Assembly (NCBI GenBank): GCA_902521075.1
Contig: CABYQM010000009.1
Coordinates: 1 to 46,730, forward strand
Direction: 5' to 3'
DNA length: 46,730 bases
Source of the DNA: an uncultured Pelagibacteraceae bacterium
GTDB lineage: Bacteria > Pseudomonadota > Alphaproteobacteria > Pelagibacterales > Pelagibacteraceae
In this document: one piece after another, positions 1 through 8,709 of the stretch
How the letters are laid out: the number at the start of each line of letters is the position of its first letter
Position numbering within the stretch: the stretch's first letter is position 1
Notes under the pieces: model-generated
What the model was told of the DNA's origin: nothing
The model's input: only the letters and a program-made list of their open reading frames with translations
Databases searched by the model: none
Program-made: the position numbers and the translations under genes

Positions 1-1312
1 TTTTCACGTATTTAAATCTAGAACAGTAGTTGTTTCTGCTGGAGGAGCATCGCACATATTTAAACCAAGAGCAGTTGGTGAAGGCATGGGTAGAACATGG
101 TATGCGCCTTGGAGTAATGGATCTGCTTATGCATTACCTATTCAAGCAGGTGCAAAAATGACTCAAATGGAAAATAGAATTGTACTTTGTAGATTTAAAG
201 ATGGTTATGGTCCAGTTGGAGCATATTTCCTTCATTTAAAAACATATACTCAAAATGCTAATGGTGAGAACTATGAAAAGAAATGGTATGAAGCTACTAA
301 AGAATTAGTAGGAGAATATATAGACCATCATCCAACACCAACTTGTTTAAGAAATCACGCATTTATTCAAGAAACAGCTGCAGGTGGTGGACCAATTCAC
401 ATGGTTACAAAAGAAGCATTCCAAGACCCACACTTAGAAACAGTTGGATGGGAAAATTTCTTAGGAATGACGGTTGGACAAGCGGTAGTTTGGGCATCTC
501 AAAATATTGATCCAAAATACACAAATCCTGAATTAACAACTTCAGAACCATATGTAATGGGATCTCATGCTACATGTTCAGGAGCATGGGTTAGTGGTCC
601 AGAAGATATAGCGCCTGATGAATATTTCTGGGGATACAATAGAATGATGACTATCGATGGATTATTTGGAGCAGGAGATGCAGTTGGTGGAAGTGCTCAT
701 AAGTTTTCATCTGGTTCATTTACAGAAGGAAGGTTAGCATCTAAAGCTGCTGTTAAATATATTCAAGATAAAAAGGCTGATAATATCGAAGTTTCTGATG
801 CACAATTAGAGAAGCTTAAAGAAGAAATATTTAAGCCAATTGAGAACTATACCGTGGGAAGAAATGAAATTACTGGAGGAACTGTTTCTCCAAGCTATAT
901 TTTACCTATACAAGGACTACAAAGACTACAAAAAATTATGGATGAATATTGTGGTGGATTAACAAATAATTACATGACAAATGATAATCTACTTAAAAAA
1001 GGCTTAGAACAGCTACAATTACTTCAAGAAGACTTAGATCATGTAGGAGCTGAAGATTATCACCAATTGATGAGAGCATGGGAACTTAAGCATAGAGCTG
1101 TAACATCAGAATGTGTTGCTCATCACACTTTATTTAGAGAAGAAACGCGTTGGCCAGGCTATTATTATAGAGGCGATCATATGAAACTTGATGATGAAAA
1201 CTGGCACTGTTTAACTGTTTCTAGAAGAGATCCTGAAACTGGAAAATTTGAAATGGAGAAAAAGCCTGTTTATCATATCGTTGATGATAAAGAGAAGAAG
1301 CAAGCTTCCTGA
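1..1312 (+). CDS. aprA: Adenylylsulfate (APS) reductase alpha subunit, C-terminal part (5' end outside window)
   Basis: Cytoplasmic flavoprotein that interconverts sulfite plus AMP and APS. In aerobic SAR11-type bacteria it is thought to run in the sulfite-oxidising direction. The frame is open from base 2, so the gene enters from the left; the first ATG at 86 is internal. About 436 residues are visible, against roughly 620-660 for the whole family, so about a third is missing. Recognisable AprA stretches are GGASHIFKPRAVGEG just upstream of nt 86, RTWYAPWSNGSAYALPIQAG, and the flavin-contacting GDAVGGSAHKFSSGSFTEG near nt 674-730. The C-terminal helical region carries HHTLFREETRWPGYYYRGDH, as expected. 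aprB would be expected just upstream, outside the window. The small ORF downstream starts 9 nt after the stop. Confidence 0.95.
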   Translation, partial: FHVFKSRTVVVSAGGASHIFKPRAVGEGMGRTWYAPWSNGSAYALPIQAGAKMTQMENRIVLCRFKDGYGPVGAYFLHLKTYTQNANGENYEKKWYEATKELVGEYIDHHPTPTCLRNHAFIQETAAGGGPIHMVTKEAFQDPHLETVGWENFLGMTVGQAVVWASQNIDPKYTNPELTTSEPYVMGSHATCSGAWVSGPEDIAPDEYFWGYNRMMTIDGLFGAGDAVGGSAHKFSSGSFTEGRLASKAAVKYIQDKKADNIEVSDAQLEKLKEEIFKPIENYTVGRNEITGGTVSPSYILPIQGLQRLQKIMDEYCGGLTNNYMTNDNLLKKGLEQLQLLQEDLDHVGAEDYHQLMRAWELKHRAVTSECVAHHTLFREETRWPGYYYRGDHMKLDDENWHCLTVSRRDPETGKFEMEKKPVYHIVDDKEKKQAS

Positions 1313-1321
1313 CCATTTTAG

Positions 1322-1672
1322 ATGAGTATTGTCGACAAATCAGACGAAGAAATCATTAAAATTGCTGATCCTATCTGGGATAACATGGTCAGATGTTCCA
1401 ACATGAAGGACTATGGTGGTTTTACCAGGGATTTATCATCACAAATGCTTTATGGAGCCAACGAAGTAGAGCTCGGTAAGCAATGGGCGAGCAATAAGCT
1501 GATCTCAAGCCTTAAAGAAGGGTGTAAGGCTATAGGCTGTCTGAGAAGAGGCTTGTACGTAACTGTTATCTATAAACAAAACAGTACAGAGATACCAGGA
1601 GACTTTTTAGGCCGACTTGTCCTTGGAGAAGAGGGAGATGAGGTCAAAGTCTTCGGGGCAACTATTTTTTAA
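1322..1672 (+). CDS. Small protein, possibly NTF2/SnoaL-like, unusual base composition
   Basis: 116 aa, no signal peptide or membrane segment. I do not recognise it firmly. The order of an N-terminal helix (DPIWDNMVRCSNMKDYGGF), LSSQM, then a beta-rich C-terminal half ending in VKVFGATIF is reminiscent of NTF2-like (SnoaL/DUF3887-type) folds; this is a weak resemblance. It starts 9 nt after aprA and precedes the sulfite exporter, so a role in sulfite handling or AprBA assembly is a context guess only. Hand count over 1381-1620 gives 102 G+C of 240 (about 42%), against 32-35% in sampled lines of aprA and the exporter. Codons such as CTG, GGG and GCC are used more freely, suggesting a separate origin or different expression constraints. 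Confidence 0.75.
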   Translation: MSIVDKSDEEIIKIADPIWDNMVRCSNMKDYGGFTRDLSSQMLYGANEVELGKQWASNKLISSLKEGCKAIGCLRRGLYVTVIYKQNSTEIPGDFLGRLVLGEEGDEVKVFGATIF

Positions 1673-1723
1673 ATTTAATTAAATATTATTTGCATTTAAT
1701 AAAACTTGTGGTATTTCGCGGGT

Positions 1724-1870
1724 ATGCTTCAAGCTTTTAATCAAAATATTAAGAAAATCCCTTTATTAGTTTCAAATCAGCTTTCAAAAATAATTAAATC
1801 TTTTCTTTATCTTTTTATATTTTTTACTTGGGCAATTATAATACTAGGAACATTTCAAAATTTTATTTAA
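1724..1870 (+). CDS. Small single-pass membrane protein (48 aa)
   Basis: ATG to TAA open frame, too short for usual gene-calling limits. The N-terminal ~25 residues are polar with several lysines (MLQAFNQNIKK start). They are followed by one strongly hydrophobic segment (FLYLFIFFTWAIIILG), consistent with a membrane anchor with a positively charged cytoplasmic side. It lies in the gap between the 116-aa protein and the sulfite exporter, 51 nt before the exporter start. No function can be assigned. Support is the clean hydropathy pattern and the location; chance occurrence is possible in such AT-rich DNA. Confidence 0.4.
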   Translation: MLQAFNQNIKKIPLLVSNQLSKIIKSFLYLFIFFTWAIIILGTFQNFI

Positions 1871-1921
1871 TTTATTCTTATAATCATTGACTTTAGATTA
1901 TGAGAGGAATAGTTAGATTAT

Positions 1922-3007
1922 ATGGAATATTTTCTTCCAATAGCTCAAGTCGAGATTAACATACTCTTTATATTTGGTTTAAGTTTAGCAGTTGGCATTC
2001 TTTCAGGATTATTTGGTGTAGGCGGAGGATTTTTAATGACACCGTTTTTAATATTTTTAGGTATTCCACCTGCTTATGCAGTACCAAATGAAGCAAGCAA
2101 TATTTTAGGTACATCGGTATCTGGTTCAACTACTCATTATTTAAAAGGTACATTAGATTATAAAATGGGATTGATGATTGTAGTCGGAGGAACTATTGGA
2201 ACTTTACTTGGGATCTTAACTTTTTCTTATTTTCAAGATATTGGAAAAATAAACATCGTTATCTCTTTAGCCTACATGTACATCTTAGCTATACTTGGAA
2301 CTTTAATGCTTATTCAAGGAGTATCAGAAATTGATAAGGCTAGAAAAAAAATTATTGTTAGAAAAAAATTACATACTCATTATTGGATACATGGACTACC
2401 CTTTAGAATGCGTTTTAAAAAATCAAAAGTTTATGAAAGTGCATTTACTCCAATTATTATTGGATTAATTGTTGGTTATATTGCAGCAATTATGGGAGTG
2501 GGTGGTGCATTTATATTGGTTCCTGCAATGATTTATATTATTGGAATGCCAACAAAACTAATTCCTGGTACATCTTTGTTTGTTACAATATTTGTTAGTG
2601 CAATCGTAACTGTCCTTCATGCTTTTAATTATGGAACAATTGATCTTGTTTTAGTTTTTGTACTTATACTTGGCTCAATTATTGGTGTTCAGTTTGGTCA
2701 AAAAATTGGTGAAAAAGTTGATAGCTCAGAATTTAAAACAATCTTAGCAGTACTTTTATTATTAGTTGGAATTGCAATCGCTTATGACACTTTTATTAAA
2801 GATGATGTAATTGTTGAAACGGTAGTAAATGGAACTAAAAACCTTGGTAACATTGCACAGTTTATTTTAGATTATTCTAAAGACCTTCCAGTTTTTTATG
2901 GACTCACATCAGTTGTATTAGCAGTAGTTCTTGGTATTGGAGCTGCAATTTTAAGAAATTATATTTCTAAGTGGAATAAAGCAAGAGAAGCTAAGCTTAA
3001 AGCTTAG
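1922..3007 (+). CDS. TSUP-family (TauE/SafE) sulfite/sulfonate exporter
   Basis: Inner-membrane permease of 361 aa with the two-fold repeat typical of the TauE/SafE (former DUF81) family. Repeat 1 has [20 protein letters not shown] near residues 30-50. Repeat 2 has the matching [19 protein letters not shown] near 190-210. Several further hydrophobic helices follow, including one at the very C-terminus (about 325-345). A lysine/arginine-rich cytoplasmic loop separates the halves around residues 140-170. TSUP members next to sulfonate-degrading or sulfur-oxidising genes generally export sulfite or sulfonates. Here the neighbours are aprA on one side and suyAB/xsc on the other, so sulfite export is the likely role. 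Its TAG stop overlaps the suyB stop by 4 nt on the other strand. Confidence 0.88.
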   Translation: MEYFLPIAQVEINILFIFGLSLAVGILSGLFGVGGGFLMTPFLIFLGIPPAYAVPNEASNILGTSVSGSTTHYLKGTLDYKMGLMIVVGGTIGTLLGILTFSYFQDIGKINIVISLAYMYILAILGTLMLIQGVSEIDKARKKIIVRKKLHTHYWIHGLPFRMRFKKSKVYESAFTPIIIGLIVGYIAAIMGVGGAFILVPAMIYIIGMPTKLIPGTSLFVTIFVSAIVTVLHAFNYGTIDLVLVFVLILGSIIGVQFGQKIGEKVDSSEFKTILAVLLLLVGIAIAYDTFIKDDVIVETVVNGTKNLGNIAQFILDYSKDLPVFYGLTSVVLAVVLGIGAAILRNYISKWNKAREAKLKA

Positions 3008-4170
3008 GCACTTCTATATAATTTAGTCATAACAAACTCTCTATGACCTAGTGCTTCAGCACAAGTTAATCTTCCGTTTGCAACTCTTATCGTTGCTTTA
3101 ATTAATTCATCACCTGCTTCATCTAAATTCATTTCTCTTGATAAGATTTTAGAAACATCAACATCAATATGCTCACTCATTGTTCTAGCAGTTAATGGAT
3201 TAGCAGTTAGTTTAACCACTGGTTCAATCGGGTTTCCAATTATATTCCCTTGTCCAGTTGGAAATAGGTGAAGATTAAATCCTCCTGCAGCTTGTAAAGT
3301 TACACATTCTGCAGCAGCTGATGAAGTATCCATAAAGTATAAACCTGGACCTTTAGTTGGTTCTTCTGCCGGTTCTAGTACATCAATAAATTTACATCCA
3401 CCAATTTTTTGAAAGTTTCCAAATGCTTTTTCTTCAATTGTAGTAAGTCCACCTGCTATGTTTCCAGCTGTTGGTTGACTTTCAGAAAGATCGTCTGTTG
3501 CTTCTTTTAATATGAAATCATTATACGAACTCCAAGTTTTTCTAAATTTTTCTTGAGCTTCAGGAGTTTTTCCTCTTTTTTCACATACAGTTTCAGCACC
3601 CGTTAATTCAGATGTTTCACCAAAACACAAATGAACACCAAGGGGCTCTAATTTATCCATTAAATTTCCAACCGTCGGATTTGATGCTAATCCAGATGTT
3701 GTATCAGACTCTCCACATTTAACTGAAATCCATAAATCACTTATAGGACGCTCTTCTCTTTGTTTTTCTGACGCCCAAATTGAAAATTCTTGAGCTTTCT
3801 TTGAAACTCTTGCAATTGTGTCTATATCTCCTACACCTTCTATACTAAAACCTTCAACTGGTTTTCCAGTCGTTGCAATTGCATCAACAATTCTTTTTGT
3901 CCATTTAGGCTCAATACCAATTACTATAACTGCTGCAACATTTGGATTTTTTCCTGTTCCAATCATTGTTCTAAAATGAAGCTCTAGGTCAGCTCCAAAT
4001 TGTAATCTTCCATAAGAATGTGGAAGTGCAATCGTACCTTTAATATTATTAGCTACAGCTTCAGCACAAGCATTTGAAATATCATCAACAGGTAAAATTA
4101 TTACGTGATTTCTTGTACCTGTTCTTCCATCTTCTCTTTTATATCCTAAAAACGTTTTTGGAATTTCCAT
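3004..4170 (-). CDS. suyB: (2R)-sulfolactate sulfo-lyase, large (beta) subunit
   Basis: Cytoplasmic lyase subunit that, with SuyA, splits sulfolactate into pyruvate and sulfite. It is 388 aa and belongs to the UxaA/GarD (altronate/galactarate dehydratase) C-terminal family. It starts with the characteristic [23 protein letters not shown]. Conserved family blocks are [59 protein letters not shown] and [16 protein letters not shown], with a C-terminal [16 protein letters not shown]. The match throughout is to SuyB rather than sugar-acid dehydratases. The ATG is 1 nt after the suyA stop, so the two are one operon. Altronate dehydratase is the alternative, but xsc and the sulfite exporter next door argue for sulfolactate. 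Confidence 0.9.
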   Translation of the reverse strand: MEIPKTFLGYKREDGRTGTRNHVIILPVDDISNACAEAVANNIKGTIALPHSYGRLQFGADLELHFRTMIGTGKNPNVAAVIVIGIEPKWTKRIVDAIATTGKPVEGFSIEGVGDIDTIARVSKKAQEFSIWASEKQREERPISDLWISVKCGESDTTSGLASNPTVGNLMDKLEPLGVHLCFGETSELTGAETVCEKRGKTPEAQEKFRKTWSSYNDFILKEATDDLSESQPTAGNIAGGLTTIEEKAFGNFQKIGGCKFIDVLEPAEEPTKGPGLYFMDTSSAAAECVTLQAAGGFNLHLFPTGQGNIIGNPIEPVVKLTANPLTARTMSEHIDVDVSKILSREMNLDEAGDELIKATIRVANGRLTCAEALGHREFVMTKLYRSA

Positions 4171-4171
4171 T

Positions 4172-4459
4172 TTACCACTTTTTAGTTTTTACGTTGTGAA
4201 CATGTACATGCTCACCTTTTTTAATTGATTTTACTACTTTGCCAATATCATGCCCGTACTTTAATATTGTATCTCCCTCGTTAAGATCAGTCATTGCAAT
4301 TTTATGACCCAAAGGTATTTCATCCATCGATTGAATTTTTACTGATTTATCATTTTCCATAATCCAGCAATCACAGTCTTGTTTAGGAGTAATTTTTTCA
4401 ATAACTACAACACCTACATTGTCTTTTTCATCGTGGATTATAATATCTGTGCCAGCCAT
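4172..4459 (-). CDS. suyA: (2R)-sulfolactate sulfo-lyase, small (alpha) subunit
   Basis: Small SAF-domain subunit (95 aa) of the SuyAB lyase. The chain begins [19 protein letters not shown]. The middle has [10 protein letters not shown] and [10 protein letters not shown], and the end is the family signature [12 protein letters not shown], whose histidines belong to the SAF active-site region. The open frame extends to 4492, but only with a TTG start that adds MDRISNKEIVT. The ATG at 4459 matches the usual N-terminus of SuyA proteins, so I use it. It is first in the suyAB operon, with one base separating it from suyB, and is divergent from xsc across about 90 nt that must hold both promoters. 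Confidence 0.9.
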   Translation of the reverse strand: MAGTDIIIHDEKDNVGVVVIEKITPKQDCDCWIMENDKSVKIQSMDEIPLGHKIAMTDLNEGDTILKYGHDIGKVVKSIKKGEHVHVHNVKTKKW

Positions 4460-4535
4460 TGTGACGATTTCTTTGTTTGAAATTCGATCCAATTTATATA
4501 TGAATTGGGCACTTTGACAATTAAAAAATAGAATT

Positions 4536-4543
4536 AAGAAGGA
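4536..4543 (+). promoter_or_regulatory. Strong Shine-Dalgarno of xsc in the suyAB/xsc divergent region
   Basis: AAGAAGGA sits 6 nt before the xsc ATG at 4550. Most genes in this window have weak or no Shine-Dalgarno sequence, so this one fixes the xsc start and suggests efficient translation. A TTGACA hexamer at 4514-4519 is visible in the same 90-nt divergent region. No -10 lies at standard spacing, so I do not call a promoter. Confidence 0.6.
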
Positions 4544-4549
4544 TTAGAT

Positions 4550-6334
4550 ATGGCTAAAATGACAACCGAAGAAGCTTTTGTAAAAGTTTTACAAATGCAT
4601 GGTATCGAACATTCGTTTGGTATTATCGGTTCTGCATTCATGCCTATTTCTGATCTTTTCCCAGAAGCTGGAATAACTTTTTGGGACGTTGCTCATGAAA
4701 CAAATGGTGGATTGATTGCTGATGGTTACACGAGAGCAACTGGAAAAATGTCAATGGTGATTGCTCAAAATGGTCCAGGTATAACAGGACTTGTTACACC
4801 AATTAAAACTGCTTACTGGAATCATACTCCGTTACTTTTAGTTACACCACAAGCTGCAAACAAAACTATGGGCCAAGGTGGTTTTCAAGAAGTAGAGCAA
4901 ATGAATTTATTTAAAGACATGGTGTGTTATCAAGAAGAAGTTAGAGACCCATCAAGAATGGCAGAAGTTTTAAACAGAGTAATAGAAAAAGCATTTAGAG
5001 GTTCAGCGCCTGCGCAAATAAATGTACCAAGAGATTTTTGGACACAAGTTATAGATATAGAATTACCTCCAATTGTAAGATTTGAAAGACAAGGTGGCGG
5101 AAAAGATGCTGTTGATAGAGCTGCAAAATTATTATCAGAAGCAAAATTCCCAGTAATTTTATCTGGGGCAGGAGTTGTTATAGGTGATGCGATTGATGAT
5201 TGTAAAAAATTAGCAGAAAAGCTTGATGCACCTGTATGTAATGGATACCAACACAACGATAGCTTTCCAGGAAGCCATCCATTAGCTGTTGGTCCATTAG
5301 GTTACAACGGATCTAAAGCTGCAATGGAGTTAATTTCAAAAGCTGATGTAGTTTTAGCATTAGGAACAAGATTAAATCCATTTTCAACATTACCAGGATA
5401 CGGAATTGATTACTGGCCAAAAGATGCAACAATTATTCAAGTAGATATGAACCCCGATCGTATTGGTTTAACTAAGAAAGTTACAGTTGGTATTTGCGGT
5501 GATGCTAAAATGGTAGCTCAACAAATATTGGAAAAACTTTCATCAAATGCTGGAGATAATGGTAGAGAAGATAGAAAAAATCTAATTCATCAAACAAAAT
5601 CTGCATGGTTGCAAACTCTCACAAGTTTAGATCATGAGGATGATGATCCAGGAACTGTTTGGAACAAAGAAGCAAGAGAAAGAGATAAAGATAGAATGTC
5701 TCCAAGACAAGCATGGAGAGCTATTCAAGCTGGGATGCCAGAAGATGTTATAATTTCAAGTGATATTGGAAATAATTGTGCAATTGGTAACGCATACCCA
5801 ACATTTGAAAAACCAAGAAAATATTTGGCACCAGGTTTATTTGGACCATGTGGATATGGATTTCCATCTATTCTTGGAGCAAAAATTGGATGTCCAGATA
5901 CTCCAGTTATAGGTTTTGCTGGTGATGGAGCATTTGGAATAAGTATGAATGAAATGAGCTCATGTGCAAGAGAAGAGTGGCCCGCAATAACGATGGTAAT
6001 TTTTAGAAATTATCAATGGGGTGCTGAAAAAAGAAATTCAATTTTATGGTTCGATGATAATTTTGTGGGAACAGAGTTAGATCCAGAATTAAGTTATGCA
6101 AAAGTTGCTAATGCATGTGGTTTAAAAGGTGTTATTGCAAATACAATGGAAGAAACCACTAAAGCTATTAAACAATCATGTGAAGATCAGAAAAAGGGCA
6201 TTACTACATTTATAGAAATAATTCTAAATCAAGAATTAGGTGAGCCATTCAGAAGAGATGCTATGAAAAAACCAGTTAAAGTAGCTGGTATAAGCAAGAG
6301 TGATATGAGACCTCAAAAGTCTCTTGTTAGTTGA
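4550..6334 (+). CDS. xsc: Sulfoacetaldehyde acetyltransferase
   Basis: Thiamine-diphosphate enzyme that converts sulfoacetaldehyde plus phosphate to acetyl phosphate and sulfite, the desulfonation step for taurine and related C2 sulfonates. 594 aa, the normal Xsc length. The N-terminal pyrophosphate/pyrimidine domain has GIIGSAFMPISDLFPEAGI and the ThDP-activating glutamate at about E50 (AHETNGG). GQGGFQEVEQMNLFKDMV and QINVPRDFWTQVIDIELP are Xsc-specific. The C-terminal ThDP-binding motif GDGAFG starts near residue 458, with N487 closing it, followed by QWGAEKRNSILWFDDNFVGT. It is divergent from suyAB. No taurine aminotransferase, dehydrogenase or phosphotransacetylase is adjacent, so upstream and downstream steps must be encoded elsewhere. 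Confidence 0.95.
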   Translation: MAKMTTEEAFVKVLQMHGIEHSFGIIGSAFMPISDLFPEAGITFWDVAHETNGGLIADGYTRATGKMSMVIAQNGPGITGLVTPIKTAYWNHTPLLLVTPQAANKTMGQGGFQEVEQMNLFKDMVCYQEEVRDPSRMAEVLNRVIEKAFRGSAPAQINVPRDFWTQVIDIELPPIVRFERQGGGKDAVDRAAKLLSEAKFPVILSGAGVVIGDAIDDCKKLAEKLDAPVCNGYQHNDSFPGSHPLAVGPLGYNGSKAAMELISKADVVLALGTRLNPFSTLPGYGIDYWPKDATIIQVDMNPDRIGLTKKVTVGICGDAKMVAQQILEKLSSNAGDNGREDRKNLIHQTKSAWLQTLTSLDHEDDDPGTVWNKEARERDKDRMSPRQAWRAIQAGMPEDVIISSDIGNNCAIGNAYPTFEKPRKYLAPGLFGPCGYGFPSILGAKIGCPDTPVIGFAGDGAFGISMNEMSSCAREEWPAITMVIFRNYQWGAEKRNSILWFDDNFVGTELDPELSYAKVANACGLKGVIANTMEETTKAIKQSCEDQKKGITTFIEIILNQELGEPFRRDAMKKPVKVAGISKSDMRPQKSLVS

Positions 6335-6358
6335 TATTAATAAAATTTCATAATAGAT

Positions 6359-7216
6359 ATGAAATTTGTCTCTTACAAACACGATAATGTTGAAAAGTTT
6401 GGAATAATTGAAAATAATATCATCACCGATCTAACTGGAAAGATAGGTGGAGCTTCAAATTTAAAAGAATTAATAAAGATTAAAAAAATCAAAGAAGCAA
6501 AAGAATATGTAGTAAGCAATCCCGGTTCCATAAAAACTGAGGAAATTGAATACTTACCCCTGATTCCTAATCCAGGTAAAATTATATGTGTAGGTTTGAA
6601 TTACATTGAACATGCAAAAGAAACCAATCGTACTGTTGAAGAAAACCCAGTTATATTTCACAGATTTCCAGAGAGTCAAACAGCTCATATGCAGGCAATC
6701 CAAAGACCATCTGTATCCAAAAGTTTAGACTTTGAAGGTGAAATGGCAGTTATTATGGATGAAGGTGGCAAACATATCAAACCAGAGAATGCTTTAAAAC
6801 ACATTGTTGGTTTTTCATGTTATAACGAGGCAACAATTAGAGAGTGGCAAAGACATACTAGACAATTCGGTATGGGAAAAAATTTTGAAAATACAGGAAG
6901 TTTTGGTCCTCATATGGTTTTAGCAGAAGATATTCCAGATTATAAAAGTTTAACAATAGAGACGAGGCTTAATGGTGAAGTGATGCAAAATGCTAAATTA
7001 AGTCAATTAATTTTCGATTTGCCAATTTTAATTTCTTACGTATCTAAAGCTATGTCTTGGCGAGCAGGAGATGTTTTAGTAACAGGAACTCCCGGTGGAG
7101 TAGGATCAAAAAGAAATCCACCTGTATATATGAAACCTGGAGACAATGTTGAAGTTGAAATCTCAAATATTGGAGTTTTGTCTAACACTGTTGAGGATGA
7201 AATAATTCATAAATGA
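6359..7216 (+). CDS. Fumarylacetoacetate hydrolase (FAH) family protein
   Basis: 285-aa soluble enzyme of the FAH superfamily, which contains acylpyruvate hydrolases, 2-oxo-hydratases and decarboxylases. A short N-terminal region (1-65) leads into the catalytic domain beginning NPGKIICVGLNYIEHAKE. Metal ligands are visible in DFEGEMAVIM (E126, E128), with a downstream acid in the family position. Later conserved blocks are GKNFENTGSFGPHMV, QLIFDLPILISYVS and GDVLVTGTPGGVGSKRNPP. The substrate cannot be read from the sequence. It starts 24 nt after xsc and overlaps the next ORF by 4 nt, so it may be cotranscribed with xsc, though a link to sulfonates is only positional. Confidence 0.85.
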   Translation: MKFVSYKHDNVEKFGIIENNIITDLTGKIGGASNLKELIKIKKIKEAKEYVVSNPGSIKTEEIEYLPLIPNPGKIICVGLNYIEHAKETNRTVEENPVIFHRFPESQTAHMQAIQRPSVSKSLDFEGEMAVIMDEGGKHIKPENALKHIVGFSCYNEATIREWQRHTRQFGMGKNFENTGSFGPHMVLAEDIPDYKSLTIETRLNGEVMQNAKLSQLIFDLPILISYVSKAMSWRAGDVLVTGTPGGVGSKRNPPVYMKPGDNVEVEISNIGVLSNTVEDEIIHK

Positions 7217-7419
7217 GTAATAATTTAAAAGTTTCAATTATTATAATACTTGGAGTTATAGCATTGTATATATCAACTCAGTATTATTCAGGTTTTAATA
7301 AAAGCAAAACTATTAAAGCGTGTATAATTGGAAAAGCTGAATTAGATTCGAATAAACCTGAGAGCGAAAGACTCTCTGCTGATGAGGTTAAAAAATTTTG
7401 TGAAGATCAAATAAAATGA
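7213..7419 (+). CDS. Small membrane-anchored protein (68 aa)
   Basis: One hydrophobic segment near residues 7-24 (VSIIIILGVIALYISTQYY) is followed by a polar C-terminal domain of about 40 residues with two cysteines (C37 and C63) and several acidic residues. It is probably an inner-membrane protein with the tail outside. No family recognised. It overlaps the FAH gene by 4 nt (ATGA) and the aminotransferase by 4 nt, so all three are translationally coupled. That position supports it being a real gene despite its size. Confidence 0.7.
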   Translation: MSNNLKVSIIIILGVIALYISTQYYSGFNKSKTIKACIIGKAELDSNKPESERLSADEVKKFCEDQIK

Positions 7420-8564
7420 TGAAAAAATCAAAAAGATCAGATGTTGATCCATTTATAGTAATGGATGTAATGGAATCAGCAAGAATTGCAGAGGAAAAAG
7501 GTAAAGATATAATTCATATGGAGGTAGGGCAGCCAGGAACACCAGCACCTAAGATCGCAAAAGATTATATTACTAATGAGATAAACAAAAATAATCTAGG
7601 TTACACTGTATCACTTGGTCTACCAGCTCTAAGAACAAAAATTTCAAAGCTATATGGAGATTGGTACAATTTAGATTTAAATCCAAATAGAATAGTAGTT
7701 ACAACAGGGTCTTCCGGAGCCTTTATATTATCTTTTTCGGCATTGTTTGATAGTGGAGACAGAGTTGGAATTGGATCTCCAAGTTATCCTAGCTATAGAC
7801 AAATACTTAAATCACTAAGTTTGGAAACTGTAGATATTCAAACCAAACTTCAAAATAGATTTCAACCTGTTCCAGAAGATATTACAAATAATAATTTAAA
7901 TGGAATTCTTGTTGCATCACCTGCAAATCCAACTGGATCTATGCTGGATAAACAATCTTTAGAGAATTTAATTAATACTGCAAATGAGAATAATGTAAGT
8001 TTTATTAGTGATGAAATTTATCATGGAATTCAATATGAAAATAATCCAACATCAGCTTTAGAGATTACAGATAATTGCTATGTAATTAATTCTTTTTCAA
8101 AATACTTTTCCATGACCGGTTGGAGAATAGGGTGGATGGTTGTACCAGAAGATCATGTCAGACAAGTAGAAAGACTTTCGCAAAATTTATTTGTTTGTCC
8201 TCCACACGCAAGTCAAGTTACAGCTCTTGCCTCTTTAGATGCAAATGAGGAGTTACAATCAAATGTAGAAGTATATAAAAAAAATAGAGAGATACTATTA
8301 GAGGAATTACCTAAGGCAGGATTAAAAAAGTTTTCACCACCTGATGGAGCTTTTTACATCTATGTTGATATATCTGAATATTCAAATGATAGCTTAGCTT
8401 TTTGTAAAAAAGTTTTAGATGAAGCAAATGTTGCAATAACACCAGGAATTGATTTTGATCAAAAAAGAGGAAATTCTACTATCCGATTCTCATATGCCAG
8501 AAGCACAAAAGATATAATTGAAGGTGCTAAGAGAATTAAAGATTTTATGTCTAAAAATTATTAA
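7416..8564 (+). CDS. Class I/II pyridoxal-phosphate aminotransferase
   Basis: 382-aa aspartate-aminotransferase-fold enzyme. The N-terminal arm has HMEVGQPGTPAPK. The PLP phosphate region is TTGSSGAFILSFSALFD, then SPANPTGS and SDEIYHGIQY. The Schiff-base lysine is K229 in NSFSKYFSMTGWRIGW, and a C-terminal arginine lies in TIRFSYARS for the substrate carboxylate. Members of this group are often annotated as aspartate/alanine-type aminotransferases; the substrate is not determinable here. Amination-linked sulfonate chemistry (for example cysteate to sulfopyruvate) would fit the nearby suyAB but is speculation. It is coupled to the preceding 68-aa ORF, and its stop runs into a strong terminator hairpin. 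Confidence 0.88.
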   Translation: MMKKSKRSDVDPFIVMDVMESARIAEEKGKDIIHMEVGQPGTPAPKIAKDYITNEINKNNLGYTVSLGLPALRTKISKLYGDWYNLDLNPNRIVVTTGSSGAFILSFSALFDSGDRVGIGSPSYPSYRQILKSLSLETVDIQTKLQNRFQPVPEDITNNNLNGILVASPANPTGSMLDKQSLENLINTANENNVSFISDEIYHGIQYENNPTSALEITDNCYVINSFSKYFSMTGWRIGWMVVPEDHVRQVERLSQNLFVCPPHASQVTALASLDANEELQSNVEVYKKNREILLEELPKAGLKKFSPPDGAFYIYVDISEYSNDSLAFCKKVLDEANVAITPGIDFDQKRGNSTIRFSYARSTKDIIEGAKRIKDFMSKNY

Positions 8565-8610
8565 AAGGGGTCAGCTCAATTGGTTATTACCAAAAGAGCT
8601 CCCCTTTTTT
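8563..8610. terminator. Strong, probably bidirectional intrinsic terminator
   Basis: Outer stem AAAAGGGG (8563-8570) pairs with CCCCTTTT (8601-8608). The middle stem is AGCTC (8573-8577) with GAGCT (8596-8600). The inner stem is TTGGT (8580-8584) with ACCAA (8589-8593) around a TATT loop. A T-run continues to 8610. The first bases overlap the aminotransferase stop codon, so it ends that operon. On the minus strand the same structure ends in CCCCTTTT followed by A/T-rich sequence, so it could also stop transcription coming the other way. Confidence 0.85.
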
Positions 8611-8679
8611 ATGCCATTTTGGCCAAATCCATCAAATGGATTTAGTTTGTGTTATTTTTAATATGTGATATCTCACCAG

Positions 8680-8709
8680 CTAAGTGTCAGGTGGCGTTAT
8701 TCTAAGCAT
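8680..8709 (-). other. Candidate micro-ORF (MLRITPPDT) with consensus Shine-Dalgarno
   Basis: On the minus strand AAGGAGG (8715-8721) lies 5 nt before an ATG at 8709. The frame is MLRITPPDT then TAG. Pro-Pro-Asp is a known EF-P-dependent ribosome-stalling triplet. The sequence AGGTG at the Shine-Dalgarno can pair with CACCT inside the two proline codons, so translation and hairpin formation would exclude each other. No structural gene follows before the terminator at 8610-8563. It may be chance, or a small RNA or leader. Confidence 0.25.

Noticed and set aside
4460..4492. N-terminal extension of SuyA from a TTG codon at 4492
   Set aside because: The added 11 residues do not fit the family N-terminus, and the ATG at 4459 gives the expected start.
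4500..4549. Sigma-70 promoter built on TTGACA at 4514-4519
   Set aside because: The only -10-like hexamer (TAGAAT at 4529) is about 9 nt away, far from the normal spacing.
8609..8632. Second minus-strand micro-ORF MDLAKMA before the terminator
   Set aside because: No ribosome-binding site and only seven codons; chance is sufficient.
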